Of a stretch of 28,173 bases of DNA, positions 1-6,618 are shown piece after piece (position 1 is the stretch's first letter; each line of letters opens with the position of its first letter). Location of the stretch: contig CAYSLC010000045.1 of NCBI GenBank assembly GCA_964431545.1, positions 1 through 28,173 on the forward strand. The letters run 5' to 3'. The notes below the pieces were generated by a model, which saw only the letters and a list, made by a program, of their open reading frames with translations, was not told the origin of the DNA and made no database searches. The stretch comes from CAYSLC01 sp964431545 (GTDB lineage: Bacteria > Desulfobacterota > Desulfobacteria > Desulfobacterales > JAABSP01). The position numbers were made by a program, and so were the translations under genes.

Positions 1-1685
1 AACTCGATCTCGGAGAGGAGGAACCCGAGGAGGCCGCAGCCGAGGAGGAGATGGACCTGGAACTCGATCTCGGGGAGGAGCCCACGACGGCGGAGGCCGG
101 AAACGAGATCGATCTGGAAATCGACATGGATGAGGCGCCCGCCGACCAGGAGATGGACTTGGAGATCGACCTCGATGAAGCCCCTTCCGACGAAGCGGTG
201 GAACTGGAGTTCGATTTCGACGAGGAAGAACCGGTTGCAGCCGGGGAAGAGGGTGATTTCGAGCTGGATCTGGACATCGACGACGAAGAAACGTCCAAAG
301 AACGCACCGCTGAACCCGTGGACTTTGATTCTGGCGCCGATGCCGAGGAGACGACCGCAGCCGACGCGCCGGTCGGGGATGAATTGGAAATCGAATTCGA
401 CCTGGAGGGAGAAGACGGCTCCGAAGAGCTGGAACTCGATTTCGGCGCAGACACCCCCTCCGGGGGAGAAGAGGAACTCGAACTCGATTTCGGTGGGGAG
501 GAGGCCGGAGGTTCACCGGAGGATGACATGGAACTCGAGTTCGATCTTTCCGGAGATGAAGATGAACCCCCCGCCGAAGACGAAGGCATGGCCCTTGAGC
601 TGGATCTCGACTCGGAAGACGGCGCCCCCGAGGAGAAACCGTCGGAGGACCTTCAGCTCGACATGGACCTGGAAACCACCATGGTGGAGTCCGACCAGCA
701 ACGGGACGAGGAGTTCGATTTCGATCTCGACCTGGGACCCAAACCGGCGGATTCCGGCGGGGAGGAACTCGCGGATGACTTCGAGTTCGACCTGGAGGAT
801 GATGAAGAAGGCGCGGATGCCACCGTAATCTTCGACATGGATGCCGACCTGAAACCCAAAGCCGAGGAGCCGTCCGAGGCGGAGGAGGACTTCGAGTTCA
901 GTTTCGATATGGATGAAGAAGGCGAGCCTACCATCGCGGAAGGCGATGTGGCCGACTTCGAAGATGATGCCGATCTCACACAAGTCTATGACATGGGGGT
1001 CCCGGAAAAAAAGAAAAAGCGCAAGGGCGCCACCGAACCGACGGTCCCTACACCGGAATCCGAGATCGAGAGCTTCGAGGATTTCGAAGACTACGACGAA
1101 GAGGAAGAAGAGATTCTTCCCGAACCAAAAAAGCCCAAAAAACCGAAAAAGAAACGGTCTCTCGTTAAGATGCTTCTGGGAGTCGTCGTCATCGGAGGCA
1201 TCATTTACGGGATCTTTGCCATGGGGTATTTTACGCCCATACGGTCTTGGCTATCTGATTTGCCCATCATCGGTGAATATTTTCAGAGCCAAGAAGGGGA
1301 AATCTTGCCCCTGGAAAACACCATCAGCTCCCAATTCGTTCGCAATCCGAACGCCGGAACCCTTTTTATCATCAGCGGAGAGGTGAGAAACGACTACAGA
1401 CAGCCGAGGGATTTCATCCAAGTGACCGGTAAGCTCTTCGCCGATGGATCCCTCGTCCGTCAAGAGACGGTATTCGGCGGAAATACCCTGTCCAAAGTGG
1501 AGCTGACCGACCTGAGTCTGGAAATGATCCGGGAGAGGCTCAACAGAAAATACGGCCAAAGCAACGCCAACGTCAATGTGGAGCCCGGGGAGACGATCCC
1601 CTTCATGGTGGTTTTTACGAACCTTCCGGACAAGCTGGACGAATATTCGGTCCAGGTGGAGAATTCGGAGCCGTCCCAGGGATAG
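1..1685 (+). CDS. Acidic-repeat, single-pass membrane protein with C-terminal DUF3426 domain (5' end outside window)
   Basis: The frame is open to the left edge, so the start is missing; the ATG at 51 is internal to the repeats. The first ~320 visible residues are extremely rich in Asp and Glu and carry about 16 copies of a short alternating acidic/hydrophobic motif such as LELDLGEE, LEIDLDEAP and ELELDFGGEE. A Lys/Pro-rich stretch (KKPKKPKKKR) then precedes one membrane helix at about residues 375-397, counted from the ATG at 51. The last ~120 residues match the DUF3426 pattern (SGEVRNDYRQPRDFIQV, then a PFMVVFTNLP segment). The basic block before the helix predicts a cytosolic acidic region and a periplasmic DUF3426 domain. 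Members of this family often have an N-terminal MJ0042-type zinc ribbon, which would lie outside the window. The function is unknown; the acidic motif resembles the D/L-rich stretches of FimV-like proteins only in composition. Confidence 0.85.
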   Translation, partial: LDLGEEEPEEAAAEEEMDLELDLGEEPTTAEAGNEIDLEIDMDEAPADQEMDLEIDLDEAPSDEAVELEFDFDEEEPVAAGEEGDFELDLDIDDEETSKERTAEPVDFDSGADAEETTAADAPVGDELEIEFDLEGEDGSEELELDFGADTPSGGEEELELDFGGEEAGGSPEDDMELEFDLSGDEDEPPAEDEGMALELDLDSEDGAPEEKPSEDLQLDMDLETTMVESDQQRDEEFDFDLDLGPKPADSGGEELADDFEFDLEDDEEGADATVIFDMDADLKPKAEEPSEAEEDFEFSFDMDEEGEPTIAEGDVADFEDDADLTQVYDMGVPEKKKKRKGATEPTVPTPESEIESFEDFEDYDEEEEEILPEPKKPKKPKKKRSLVKMLLGVVVIGGIIYGIFAMGYFTPIRSWLSDLPIIGEYFQSQEGEILPLENTISSQFVRNPNAGTLFIISGEVRNDYRQPRDFIQVTGKLFADGSLVRQETVFGGNTLSKVELTDLSLEMIRERLNRKYGQSNANVNVEPGETIPFMVVFTNLPDKLDEYSVQVENSEPSQG

Positions 1686-1703
1686 GGAGGCGACTTTTTT
1701 TGC

Positions 1704-1732
1704 TTGACCCATTCATTTGGTTGGTGTAGATA
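1704..1732 (+). promoter_or_regulatory. Sigma-70 promoter of tRNA-Met
   Basis: TTGACC (1704-1709) and TAGATA (1727-1732) are separated by exactly 17 bp. The predicted transcription start near 1739 lies about 10 bases before the mature tRNA, so the tRNA probably has its own promoter rather than being read through from the upstream gene. Confidence 0.6.
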
Positions 1733-1748
1733 AAGGATCTTTCATTTT

Positions 1749-1825
1749 GGCGATGTAGCTCAGGTGGTCAGAGCATACGGCTCATATCCGTAGTGTCCGG
1801 GGTTCAAATCCCTGCATCGCCACCA
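1749..1825 (+). tRNA. tRNA-Met (anticodon CAT), CCA encoded
   Basis: The acceptor arms GGCGATG and CATCGCC pair perfectly over seven bases. The D arm (GCTC/GAGC), the anticodon stem TACGG/CCGTA with loop CTCATAT (anticodon CAT at 1783-1785) and the T arm containing GGTTCAAATCC are all present. The gene ends in A-CCA, so CCA is encoded. The first acceptor pair is G-C, unlike the mismatched initiator tRNA, so this is an elongator-type CAT tRNA. An Ile tRNA whose C34 is modified to lysidine cannot be excluded by eye, but the overall body resembles elongator Met. Confidence 0.93.
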
Positions 1826-1838
1826 TCATGATCAGAAC

Positions 1839-1868
1839 AAGGCCCTCCATGAATGGGGGGCCTTTTTT
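1839..1868 (+). terminator. Rho-independent terminator after tRNA-Met
   Basis: A GC-rich hairpin (AAGGCCCTCC paired with GGGGGGCCTT, one G-T pair) is followed by a run of seven T. It begins 13 bases after the tRNA and separates it from the promoter at 1914. Confidence 0.85.
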
Positions 1869-1913
1869 TCGTTTGGCCGTTCGAGTGATAAATCGGTCAG
1901 GATCAATATGGCC

Positions 1914-1942
1914 TTGAAAAACAGGTCCGAATTTTCTACTAT
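1914..1942 (+). promoter_or_regulatory. Sigma-70 promoter of the DnaJC28-like/ddl/purDE gene run
   Basis: TTGAAA (1914-1919) and TACTAT (1937-1942) are spaced by 17 bp. It lies just downstream of the tRNA terminator and about 55 bases before the first ATG of the operon. No other candidate promoter was noticed before the next genes, whose gaps are short. Confidence 0.5.
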
Positions 1943-1996
1943 TCACGGACGGACTTGGAACCGACAACTTCCGATTGACCGAGGTTCTCAATACCC

Positions 1997-2386
1997 ATGA
2001 TCACCGGATTCGAAAAAATTGTGGAGGAGCGCATCCAGAAGGCCCAGCGGGACGGTCTTTTCGACGATCTGCCCGGATCGGGAAAGCCGATGATCCTCGA
2101 GGAAGGCCCCTCTGTGGCCGAGGATCTGCGGCTCGCCTATAAAATATTGAAGAACGCCGATTGCCTGCCGCCGGAGATCGAGGTGAAGAAGGAGATCCGG
2201 CGGACTGAGGATTTGCTGGAGGCCATGCCGGATACCCCGGAAAAGTACCATACCCTCAAGAAGCTCAACTTCCTGATCATGAAGCTGAACTCCATGCGAA
2301 GCGCCTCTGTTGAAATGGAAATTCCCCAGAGGTATATGCCCCAATTGACGGAGCGTTTCGGCGACCATTCCAGCCGGAAAAAATAG
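1997..2386 (+). CDS. DUF1992 / DnaJ homologue subfamily C member 28-like protein
   Basis: A 129-residue protein with the hallmark opening of the DUF1992 (DnaJC28 conserved) domain: FEKIVEERIQKAQRDGLFDDLPGSGKPM near the N terminus, an LAYKILKNADCLPPEIE segment, and a helical C-terminal half. It has no J domain (no HPD) and no signal peptide or membrane helix, so it is a small cytosolic protein. The length fits bacterial members of the family, whose function is not established. The ATG at 1997 is preceded by GAGG about 12 bases upstream, a weak ribosome site. It appears to be the first gene of the plus-strand run to 6378, 29 bases before the next gene. Confidence 0.85.
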   Translation: MITGFEKIVEERIQKAQRDGLFDDLPGSGKPMILEEGPSVAEDLRLAYKILKNADCLPPEIEVKKEIRRTEDLLEAMPDTPEKYHTLKKLNFLIMKLNSMRSASVEMEIPQRYMPQLTERFGDHSSRKK

Positions 2387-2415
2387 CCGGGCGCCTCTGG
2401 GATCGATCCGAATCC

Positions 2416-2916
2416 ATGGCCAATAAAGAAAAGAAGGAAGGCGGCCTGTTCAAGGGCGTCTTCGTGGCCTATTTCATTCTGTTGTTCCACGTGGCCCTGT
2501 TGGTGATCGTGGGATGCATGGTCCTCTTCTTCCGGGGATTCATCCAGTACACCCTCTGGATCTTTTTGGGAATCGGGTCCCTGATCCTTCTGTCCGGCCT
2601 CTTGTTCCTCCGGCGCATGATTCGGGAGAAGCGATCCCTGGGGGAGATGCTCGACTCCTCCACCTTCAAGGGCCGCTCCGTGGAGGTGAGCCTCCTCGGC
2701 GGCCTGGCCTCCCTCAAGCTCGGTGCCCCGGGCGAGCCTCGGATGAACGAACCGGACCGGTATCCGGCCATCGAACACCAGCCCGGTCCCGCCCAACTGG
2801 AGGATCCGACGACGGCCCGCATCCGACAGCTCACGGATCTCGCCCGACTCCTGGAGCAGGACCTGATCACGCTGGAAGAGTACCAGAAAGCCAAACAGCA
2901 GCTCTTCGACGCTTGA
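2416..2916 (+). CDS. Two-helix membrane protein with C-terminal SHOCT-like segment
   Basis: This 166-residue protein begins with a Lys-rich tail and has two hydrophobic helices at about residues 13-38 and 44-66. A cytosolic stretch rich in Pro and Gly follows, and a short C-terminal helix pair (residues ~135-165, containing LARLLEQDLITLEEYQKAKQQL) looks like the SHOCT oligomerisation motif. SHOCT segments are typically found at protein ends and may mediate self-association. No enzymatic motif is visible. It sits between the DUF1992 gene and ddl in the same direction. The role is unknown. Confidence 0.75.
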   Translation: MANKEKKEGGLFKGVFVAYFILLFHVALLVIVGCMVLFFRGFIQYTLWIFLGIGSLILLSGLLFLRRMIREKRSLGEMLDSSTFKGRSVEVSLLGGLASLKLGAPGEPRMNEPDRYPAIEHQPGPAQLEDPTTARIRQLTDLARLLEQDLITLEEYQKAKQQLFDA

Positions 2917-2995
2917 TAGACACCGGCCGCCCTCGAAAAGAGTCTCCCTGCCCTTCGGCGGCTCCTATGGACCCTCAACCGAAAGAAGGTGATTC

Positions 2996-3937
2996 ATGGA
3001 AAAACTCACCATCGCGCTTCTCTCCGGAGGCGTCTCCTCGGAACGGGAGGTCTCCTTAAACAGCGGAGCCCAGGTGTACGAAGCCCTGGACAAGACGAAA
3101 TATGAGGTCATCCGGTACGATCCCAAGACCGATCTGGCCCGCCTGGTGACCGATGCGCCGAAGCTCGATGCGGCCATGATCATCCTCCACGGCCCCTACG
3201 GAGAAGACGGCACCGTCCAGGGGATGCTCGACCTGCTCAATGTCCCCTACCAGGGGACGGGGGTCCTGGGCAGCGCCTTGGCCATGAACAAATTGGCCGC
3301 CAAGCGGATATACGAAAAGGTGGGGCTGCGGGTCCCCGCCTACCGGGTCCTCCGAAAGGAGGAGCCCGTAGACCCCGGCGCCTGGGTGGGAGAGCTGGGG
3401 CTTCCCATCGTGGTCAAACCGGTTTCGGGGGGATCGAGCATCGGCATGGACATCGTCCGGGCCGAAAAGGATCTCGATCGAGCGGTGGCCACGGCGTTCG
3501 AATACGACACTGTCGTCATGCTGGAGGCTTACATCGAAGGGATGGAACTCACCGGCGGGGTGATCGGCAACGATGATCCCGAGGCCCTGCCCCTCATCGA
3601 GATCATTCCGGAGCAGGGCCACGCCTTTTTCGATTATGTGGCCAAATACACCGCGGGCGTGGCCCGGGAGATCTGTCCGGCCCGGATCGACGAAGAGACC
3701 ACCCGGCGGGCCCAGGAATGTTCCGTGAAGGCCCACGAAGCGCTCTTCTGCAAGGGGTACAGCCGCACCGACATGATCCTGAAAGATGGGGAGCTTTATG
3801 TGCTGGAGACCAACACCATTCCCGGCATGACCCCTACAAGTCTGTTTCCCCAGGCGGCCCAGGCCGCCGGCCTGTCCTTCGGCCGGCTTCTGGACCGGTT
3901 GATCGATCTGAGCCTGGAGCCCCATGGAAAAGGATGA
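2996..3937 (+). CDS. ddl: D-alanine--D-alanine ligase
   Basis: This 313-residue ATP-grasp enzyme joins two D-alanines to make the dipeptide used in peptidoglycan precursor synthesis, in the cytosol. Visible family motifs are GGVSSEREVSL (residues ~11-21), LHGPYGEDGTVQGMLD (~64-79), the ATP-binding VKPVSGGSSIGM (~140-151), a YSRTDMI segment (~255-261) and the metal- and substrate-binding LETNTIPGMTPTSL (~270-283). The length is normal for the short DdlB-type ligases. A ribosome site (GAAGGTG) lies a few bases before the ATG. The neighbours are not cell-wall genes, so the gene has been separated from the usual mur cluster. Confidence 0.96.
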   Translation: MEKLTIALLSGGVSSEREVSLNSGAQVYEALDKTKYEVIRYDPKTDLARLVTDAPKLDAAMIILHGPYGEDGTVQGMLDLLNVPYQGTGVLGSALAMNKLAAKRIYEKVGLRVPAYRVLRKEEPVDPGAWVGELGLPIVVKPVSGGSSIGMDIVRAEKDLDRAVATAFEYDTVVMLEAYIEGMELTGGVIGNDDPEALPLIEIIPEQGHAFFDYVAKYTAGVAREICPARIDEETTRRAQECSVKAHEALFCKGYSRTDMILKDGELYVLETNTIPGMTPTSLFPQAAQAAGLSFGRLLDRLIDLSLEPHGKG

Positions 3938-3980
3938 ACCCTATACCGATCCGAACCCACGGAGTTTTAATGGAGGTCCC

Positions 3981-5753
3981 ATGAACATTCTCGTCGTCGG
4001 CGGCGGGGGCCGGGAACACGCCCTCGTCTGGAAGATCGCCCAAAGCCCCTCGGTCAAGAAGATCTATTGCGCCCCGGGAAACGCCGGGATCGCCCAGATG
4101 GCCACCTGTGTTCCCATCGGCGCGGAGGAGATCGTCAAACTGATCGATTTTGCCAAGGAAAACCAGATCGATCTCACGGTGGTCGGCCCGGAAGCGCCCC
4201 TGTCGGAAGGGATCGTGGATCGATTCGAAAAGGAGGGCCTTCGGATCTTCGGCGCCTCCCAGCAGGCCGCCCGGCTGGAGTCGAGCAAATCCTTCTCCAA
4301 GGCGATCATGCAAAAGTATAAGATCCCAACGGCCGAGGGAGAGACCTTCACCGACTACGAGGCCGCCAAGGGGTACCTTGAACGGGTGGGAGCCCCCATC
4401 GTGGTGAAGGCGGACGGCCTGGCCGCCGGAAAAGGGGTCATCGTCTGCGAGACCCTGGAGGAGGCCGCCGACGCTTTGAAAAAGATCATGATCGACCGGG
4501 CCTTCGGAGAGGCCGGGGACCGGGTGGTGATCGAAGAGCGGCTGGTGGGCGAGGAGGCTTCGTTTCTGGCCTTCACCGATGGGAAGACGGTCCTGCCCCT
4601 GCCCTCCTCCCAGGATCACAAGCCGATCTACGACGAGGACAAGGGGCCGAACACCGGCGGCATGGGTGCCTATTCCCCGGCTCCCATCGTCGACGCCTAC
4701 ATGCACCGGAAGATCATGCGGGAGGTGATGCTCCCCACCGTCAAGGGGATGGCCGAGGAAGGGTGCCCCTACAAGGGCGTCCTCTATGCCGGGATGATGA
4801 TCGCCAACGACCGGATCCAGGTGCTGGAGTTCAACGCCCGGTTTGGGGATCCGGAGGCTCAGCCGCTGCTGATGCGGGTGAAAAACGACATCGTGCCGGT
4901 CCTGGAGGCGGTGATCGACGGGCGGCTGGAGGAATGCGCCCTGGAGATCGATGACCGGGCCACGGTCTGCGTGGTCATGGCGTCCGGGGGGTATCCGGGC
5001 TCCTACGAGAAGGGCCTCCCCATCTCTGGACTCGACGAGGCCGGTGAGTTGGCGGATCTCATGGTCTTCCACGCGGGGACGGCCGAGAAGGACGGCGGGA
5101 TCGTCGCCAGCGGCGGACGGGTCCTGGGGGTCACGGCCCTGGGGGAGACTGTCGAATCGGCGATCCAGAGAGCCTACGCGGGGACCGCCAAGATCAAGTG
5201 GAAGGATGTCCACTACCGGAAGGACATCGGCAAAAAGGCCTTGAAACGGCTGGAAACGCCGGCCAAAGTCGGGATCGTCATGGGAAGCGATTCAGATCTG
5301 CCCGTGATGGAGGAGGCGGCGTCGGTGCTGAAGACCTTCGGGATTCCGTTCAGAATGACCGTGGCTTCGGCCCACCGGAGTCCAAGGCGGGCCTCGGATT
5401 TTGCCGCCTCCGCCATCGGCAGAGGGATGCAGGTGATCATCGCCGGGGCCGGCCACGCCGCCCATCTGGCCGGATCCATCGCCGCCCAGACCACCCTGCC
5501 GGTCATCGGCGTGCCCATCGATTCGTCCTGCCTCCAGGGGTTGGACGCGCTGCTCTCCACCGTTCAGATGCCGCCGGGGATACCGGTGGCCACGGTCTCC
5601 ATCGGAAAGTCCGGGGCGAGAAACGCGGCCCTCCTGGCCGTCCAGATCCTGGCGCTCTCCGATCCGGGCCTTGCCGGGGCCCTGGAGATCCACCGGCAGA
5701 AGATGCTCCTGGAGGTGGAGAAGAAGGCCAAATCGATTGAGCAGCCCATCTAA
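3981..5753 (+). CDS. purD-purE: PurD-PurE fusion: phosphoribosylamine--glycine ligase / AIR carboxylase-type mutase
   Basis: One uninterrupted 590-residue frame encodes two purine enzymes. Residues 1-~425 are a complete GAR synthetase (PurD) with the N-terminal MNILVVGGGGREHAL, the ATP-grasp segment VVKADGLAAGKGVIVC, and FNARFGDPEAQ. Residues ~430-590 are PurE with GIVMGSDSDLPVM, ASAHRSPRRA and IAGAGHAAHLAG, the hallmarks of the N5-CAIR mutase/AIR carboxylase fold. The linker is only a few residues, and there is no stop or internal start with a clear ribosome site between them. PurD catalyses step two and PurE step six of IMP synthesis, so this fuses non-consecutive steps. The ATG at 3981 follows GGAGG (TTAATGGAGGTCCC), which supports it over the longer open frame starting at 3924. 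Confidence 0.95.
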   Translation: MNILVVGGGGREHALVWKIAQSPSVKKIYCAPGNAGIAQMATCVPIGAEEIVKLIDFAKENQIDLTVVGPEAPLSEGIVDRFEKEGLRIFGASQQAARLESSKSFSKAIMQKYKIPTAEGETFTDYEAAKGYLERVGAPIVVKADGLAAGKGVIVCETLEEAADALKKIMIDRAFGEAGDRVVIEERLVGEEASFLAFTDGKTVLPLPSSQDHKPIYDEDKGPNTGGMGAYSPAPIVDAYMHRKIMREVMLPTVKGMAEEGCPYKGVLYAGMMIANDRIQVLEFNARFGDPEAQPLLMRVKNDIVPVLEAVIDGRLEECALEIDDRATVCVVMASGGYPGSYEKGLPISGLDEAGELADLMVFHAGTAEKDGGIVASGGRVLGVTALGETVESAIQRAYAGTAKIKWKDVHYRKDIGKKALKRLETPAKVGIVMGSDSDLPVMEEAASVLKTFGIPFRMTVASAHRSPRRASDFAASAIGRGMQVIIAGAGHAAHLAGSIAAQTTLPVIGVPIDSSCLQGLDALLSTVQMPPGIPVATVSIGKSGARNAALLAVQILALSDPGLAGALEIHRQKMLLEVEKKAKSIEQPI

Positions 5754-6378
5754 GATCCGTGTGGTGGATCCGACGGCCCCGGATATCGGAGCGATTTCCG
5801 AGGCGGCCGAGAGTATCGGAAAGGGAGGGGTGGTGGTCTTTCCGACGACATCGCTCTACGGCCTCGGGGCGAACCCCTTCGATACCGGTGCCGTGGAACG
5901 GATCTTTCAGGTCAAAGGGCGGGCCAGAGAGAATCCGATTTTGGTGTTGATCGGCCGGCTTGGAGAACTCCATGAGATGGTATCCAATATTCCGACGGTG
6001 GCCGAGGCCATAATCGAGCGGTTCTGGCCTGGGGGATTGACGCTCGTCTTCAAGGCCCGAGGAATGCTTCCGTCGGCCCTGACCGGCGGAACCGGGAAAA
6101 TCGGCGTGCGGCTGTGCGCCCATCCGACCGCGGCCGCACTGACCGAGGCCCACGGCGGACCGATCACGGGTACCAGCGCCAACGCCTCCGGAAACCCGGG
6201 GGCTTGGCGGATTCAAGATCTTGAGAGGGAGATTTCGGAAGGGGTCGACCTGATCCTCGACGCGGGGCCGTTGAAGGGGGGGGTGGGGTCAACGGTGGTG
6301 GATGTCACCGGTTCCCGCCCCTCTATCCTGCGGGAGGGCGCCGTTCCGAGGGTAGAGATCGACGCACTGATTGCGTAA
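5737..6378 (+). CDS. Sua5/YciO/YrdC/YwlC family threonylcarbamoyl-AMP synthase-like protein
   Basis: The protein carries the YrdC-fold signature: VVFPTTSLYGLGANP near the N terminus, the KGRARENPILVLI phosphate-binding segment, FWPGGLTLVF, and TSANASG. Family members make threonylcarbamoyl-AMP for the t6A37 modification of tRNAs reading ANN codons. No ATG occurs at the expected N terminus. The best start is TTG at 5737 (GAAGG nine bases upstream), which gives 213 residues and overlaps the end of purDE by 17 bases. GTG at 5761 or 5764 is an alternative. There is no C-terminal Sua5 domain, so it is the short YrdC type. The overlap implies translational coupling with purDE. Confidence 0.88.
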   Translation: MSSPSKIRVVDPTAPDIGAISEAAESIGKGGVVVFPTTSLYGLGANPFDTGAVERIFQVKGRARENPILVLIGRLGELHEMVSNIPTVAEAIIERFWPGGLTLVFKARGMLPSALTGGTGKIGVRLCAHPTAAALTEAHGGPITGTSANASGNPGAWRIQDLEREISEGVDLILDAGPLKGGVGSTVVDVTGSRPSILREGAVPRVEIDALIA

Positions 6379-6393
6379 TCCCACGCAAATCGG

Positions 6394-6422
6394 TTGACAT
6401 TCCAACCCATTTTCCCTATAGA
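6394..6422 (+). promoter_or_regulatory. Sigma-70 promoter of tRNA-Leu
   Basis: A perfect TTGACA (6394-6399) and TATAGA (6417-6422) are separated by 17 bp. The predicted start near 6429 lies about 10 bases before the tRNA, matching the layout of the tRNA-Met promoter at 1704. Confidence 0.75.
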
Positions 6423-6438
6423 AAACGGAACCGACATC

Positions 6439-6525
6439 GCCGGGGTGGTGAAACTGGTAGACGCAGAGGACTCAAAATCCTCCGGGCGCAAGCCCATGCG
6501 GGTTCGATTCCCGCCCCCGGCACCA
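6439..6525 (+). tRNA. tRNA-Leu (anticodon CAA), CCA encoded
   Basis: The acceptor arms GCCGGGG and CCCCGGC pair fully. The anticodon stem is GAGGA/TCCTC with loop CTCAAAA, giving anticodon CAA at 6473-6475. A long variable arm (GGGCGCAAGCCC) identifies a class II tRNA, and the T arm holds GGTTCGATTCC. The gene ends in A-CCA. It reads UUG codons. Confidence 0.95.
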
Positions 6526-6618
6526 GGAGATTCCCCAAGAGAATCCAGGTACGGCCCCGGGCATCACCTTAGCGGTGACCAGCTCGTGCATCATGAAACC
6601 ATAGATATATCCGTCCCT

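Noticed and set aside
3924..3980. Upstream extension of the purDE frame
   Set aside because: The 19 extra codons do not resemble PurD, overlap ddl, and the ATG at 3981 has a clear GGAGG site and the conserved N terminus.
6526..6618. Small hairpin TCACC/GGTGA between tRNA-Leu and the MFS-PlsC gene as terminator
   Set aside because: The stem is only five pairs and is not followed by a T-run on either strand.
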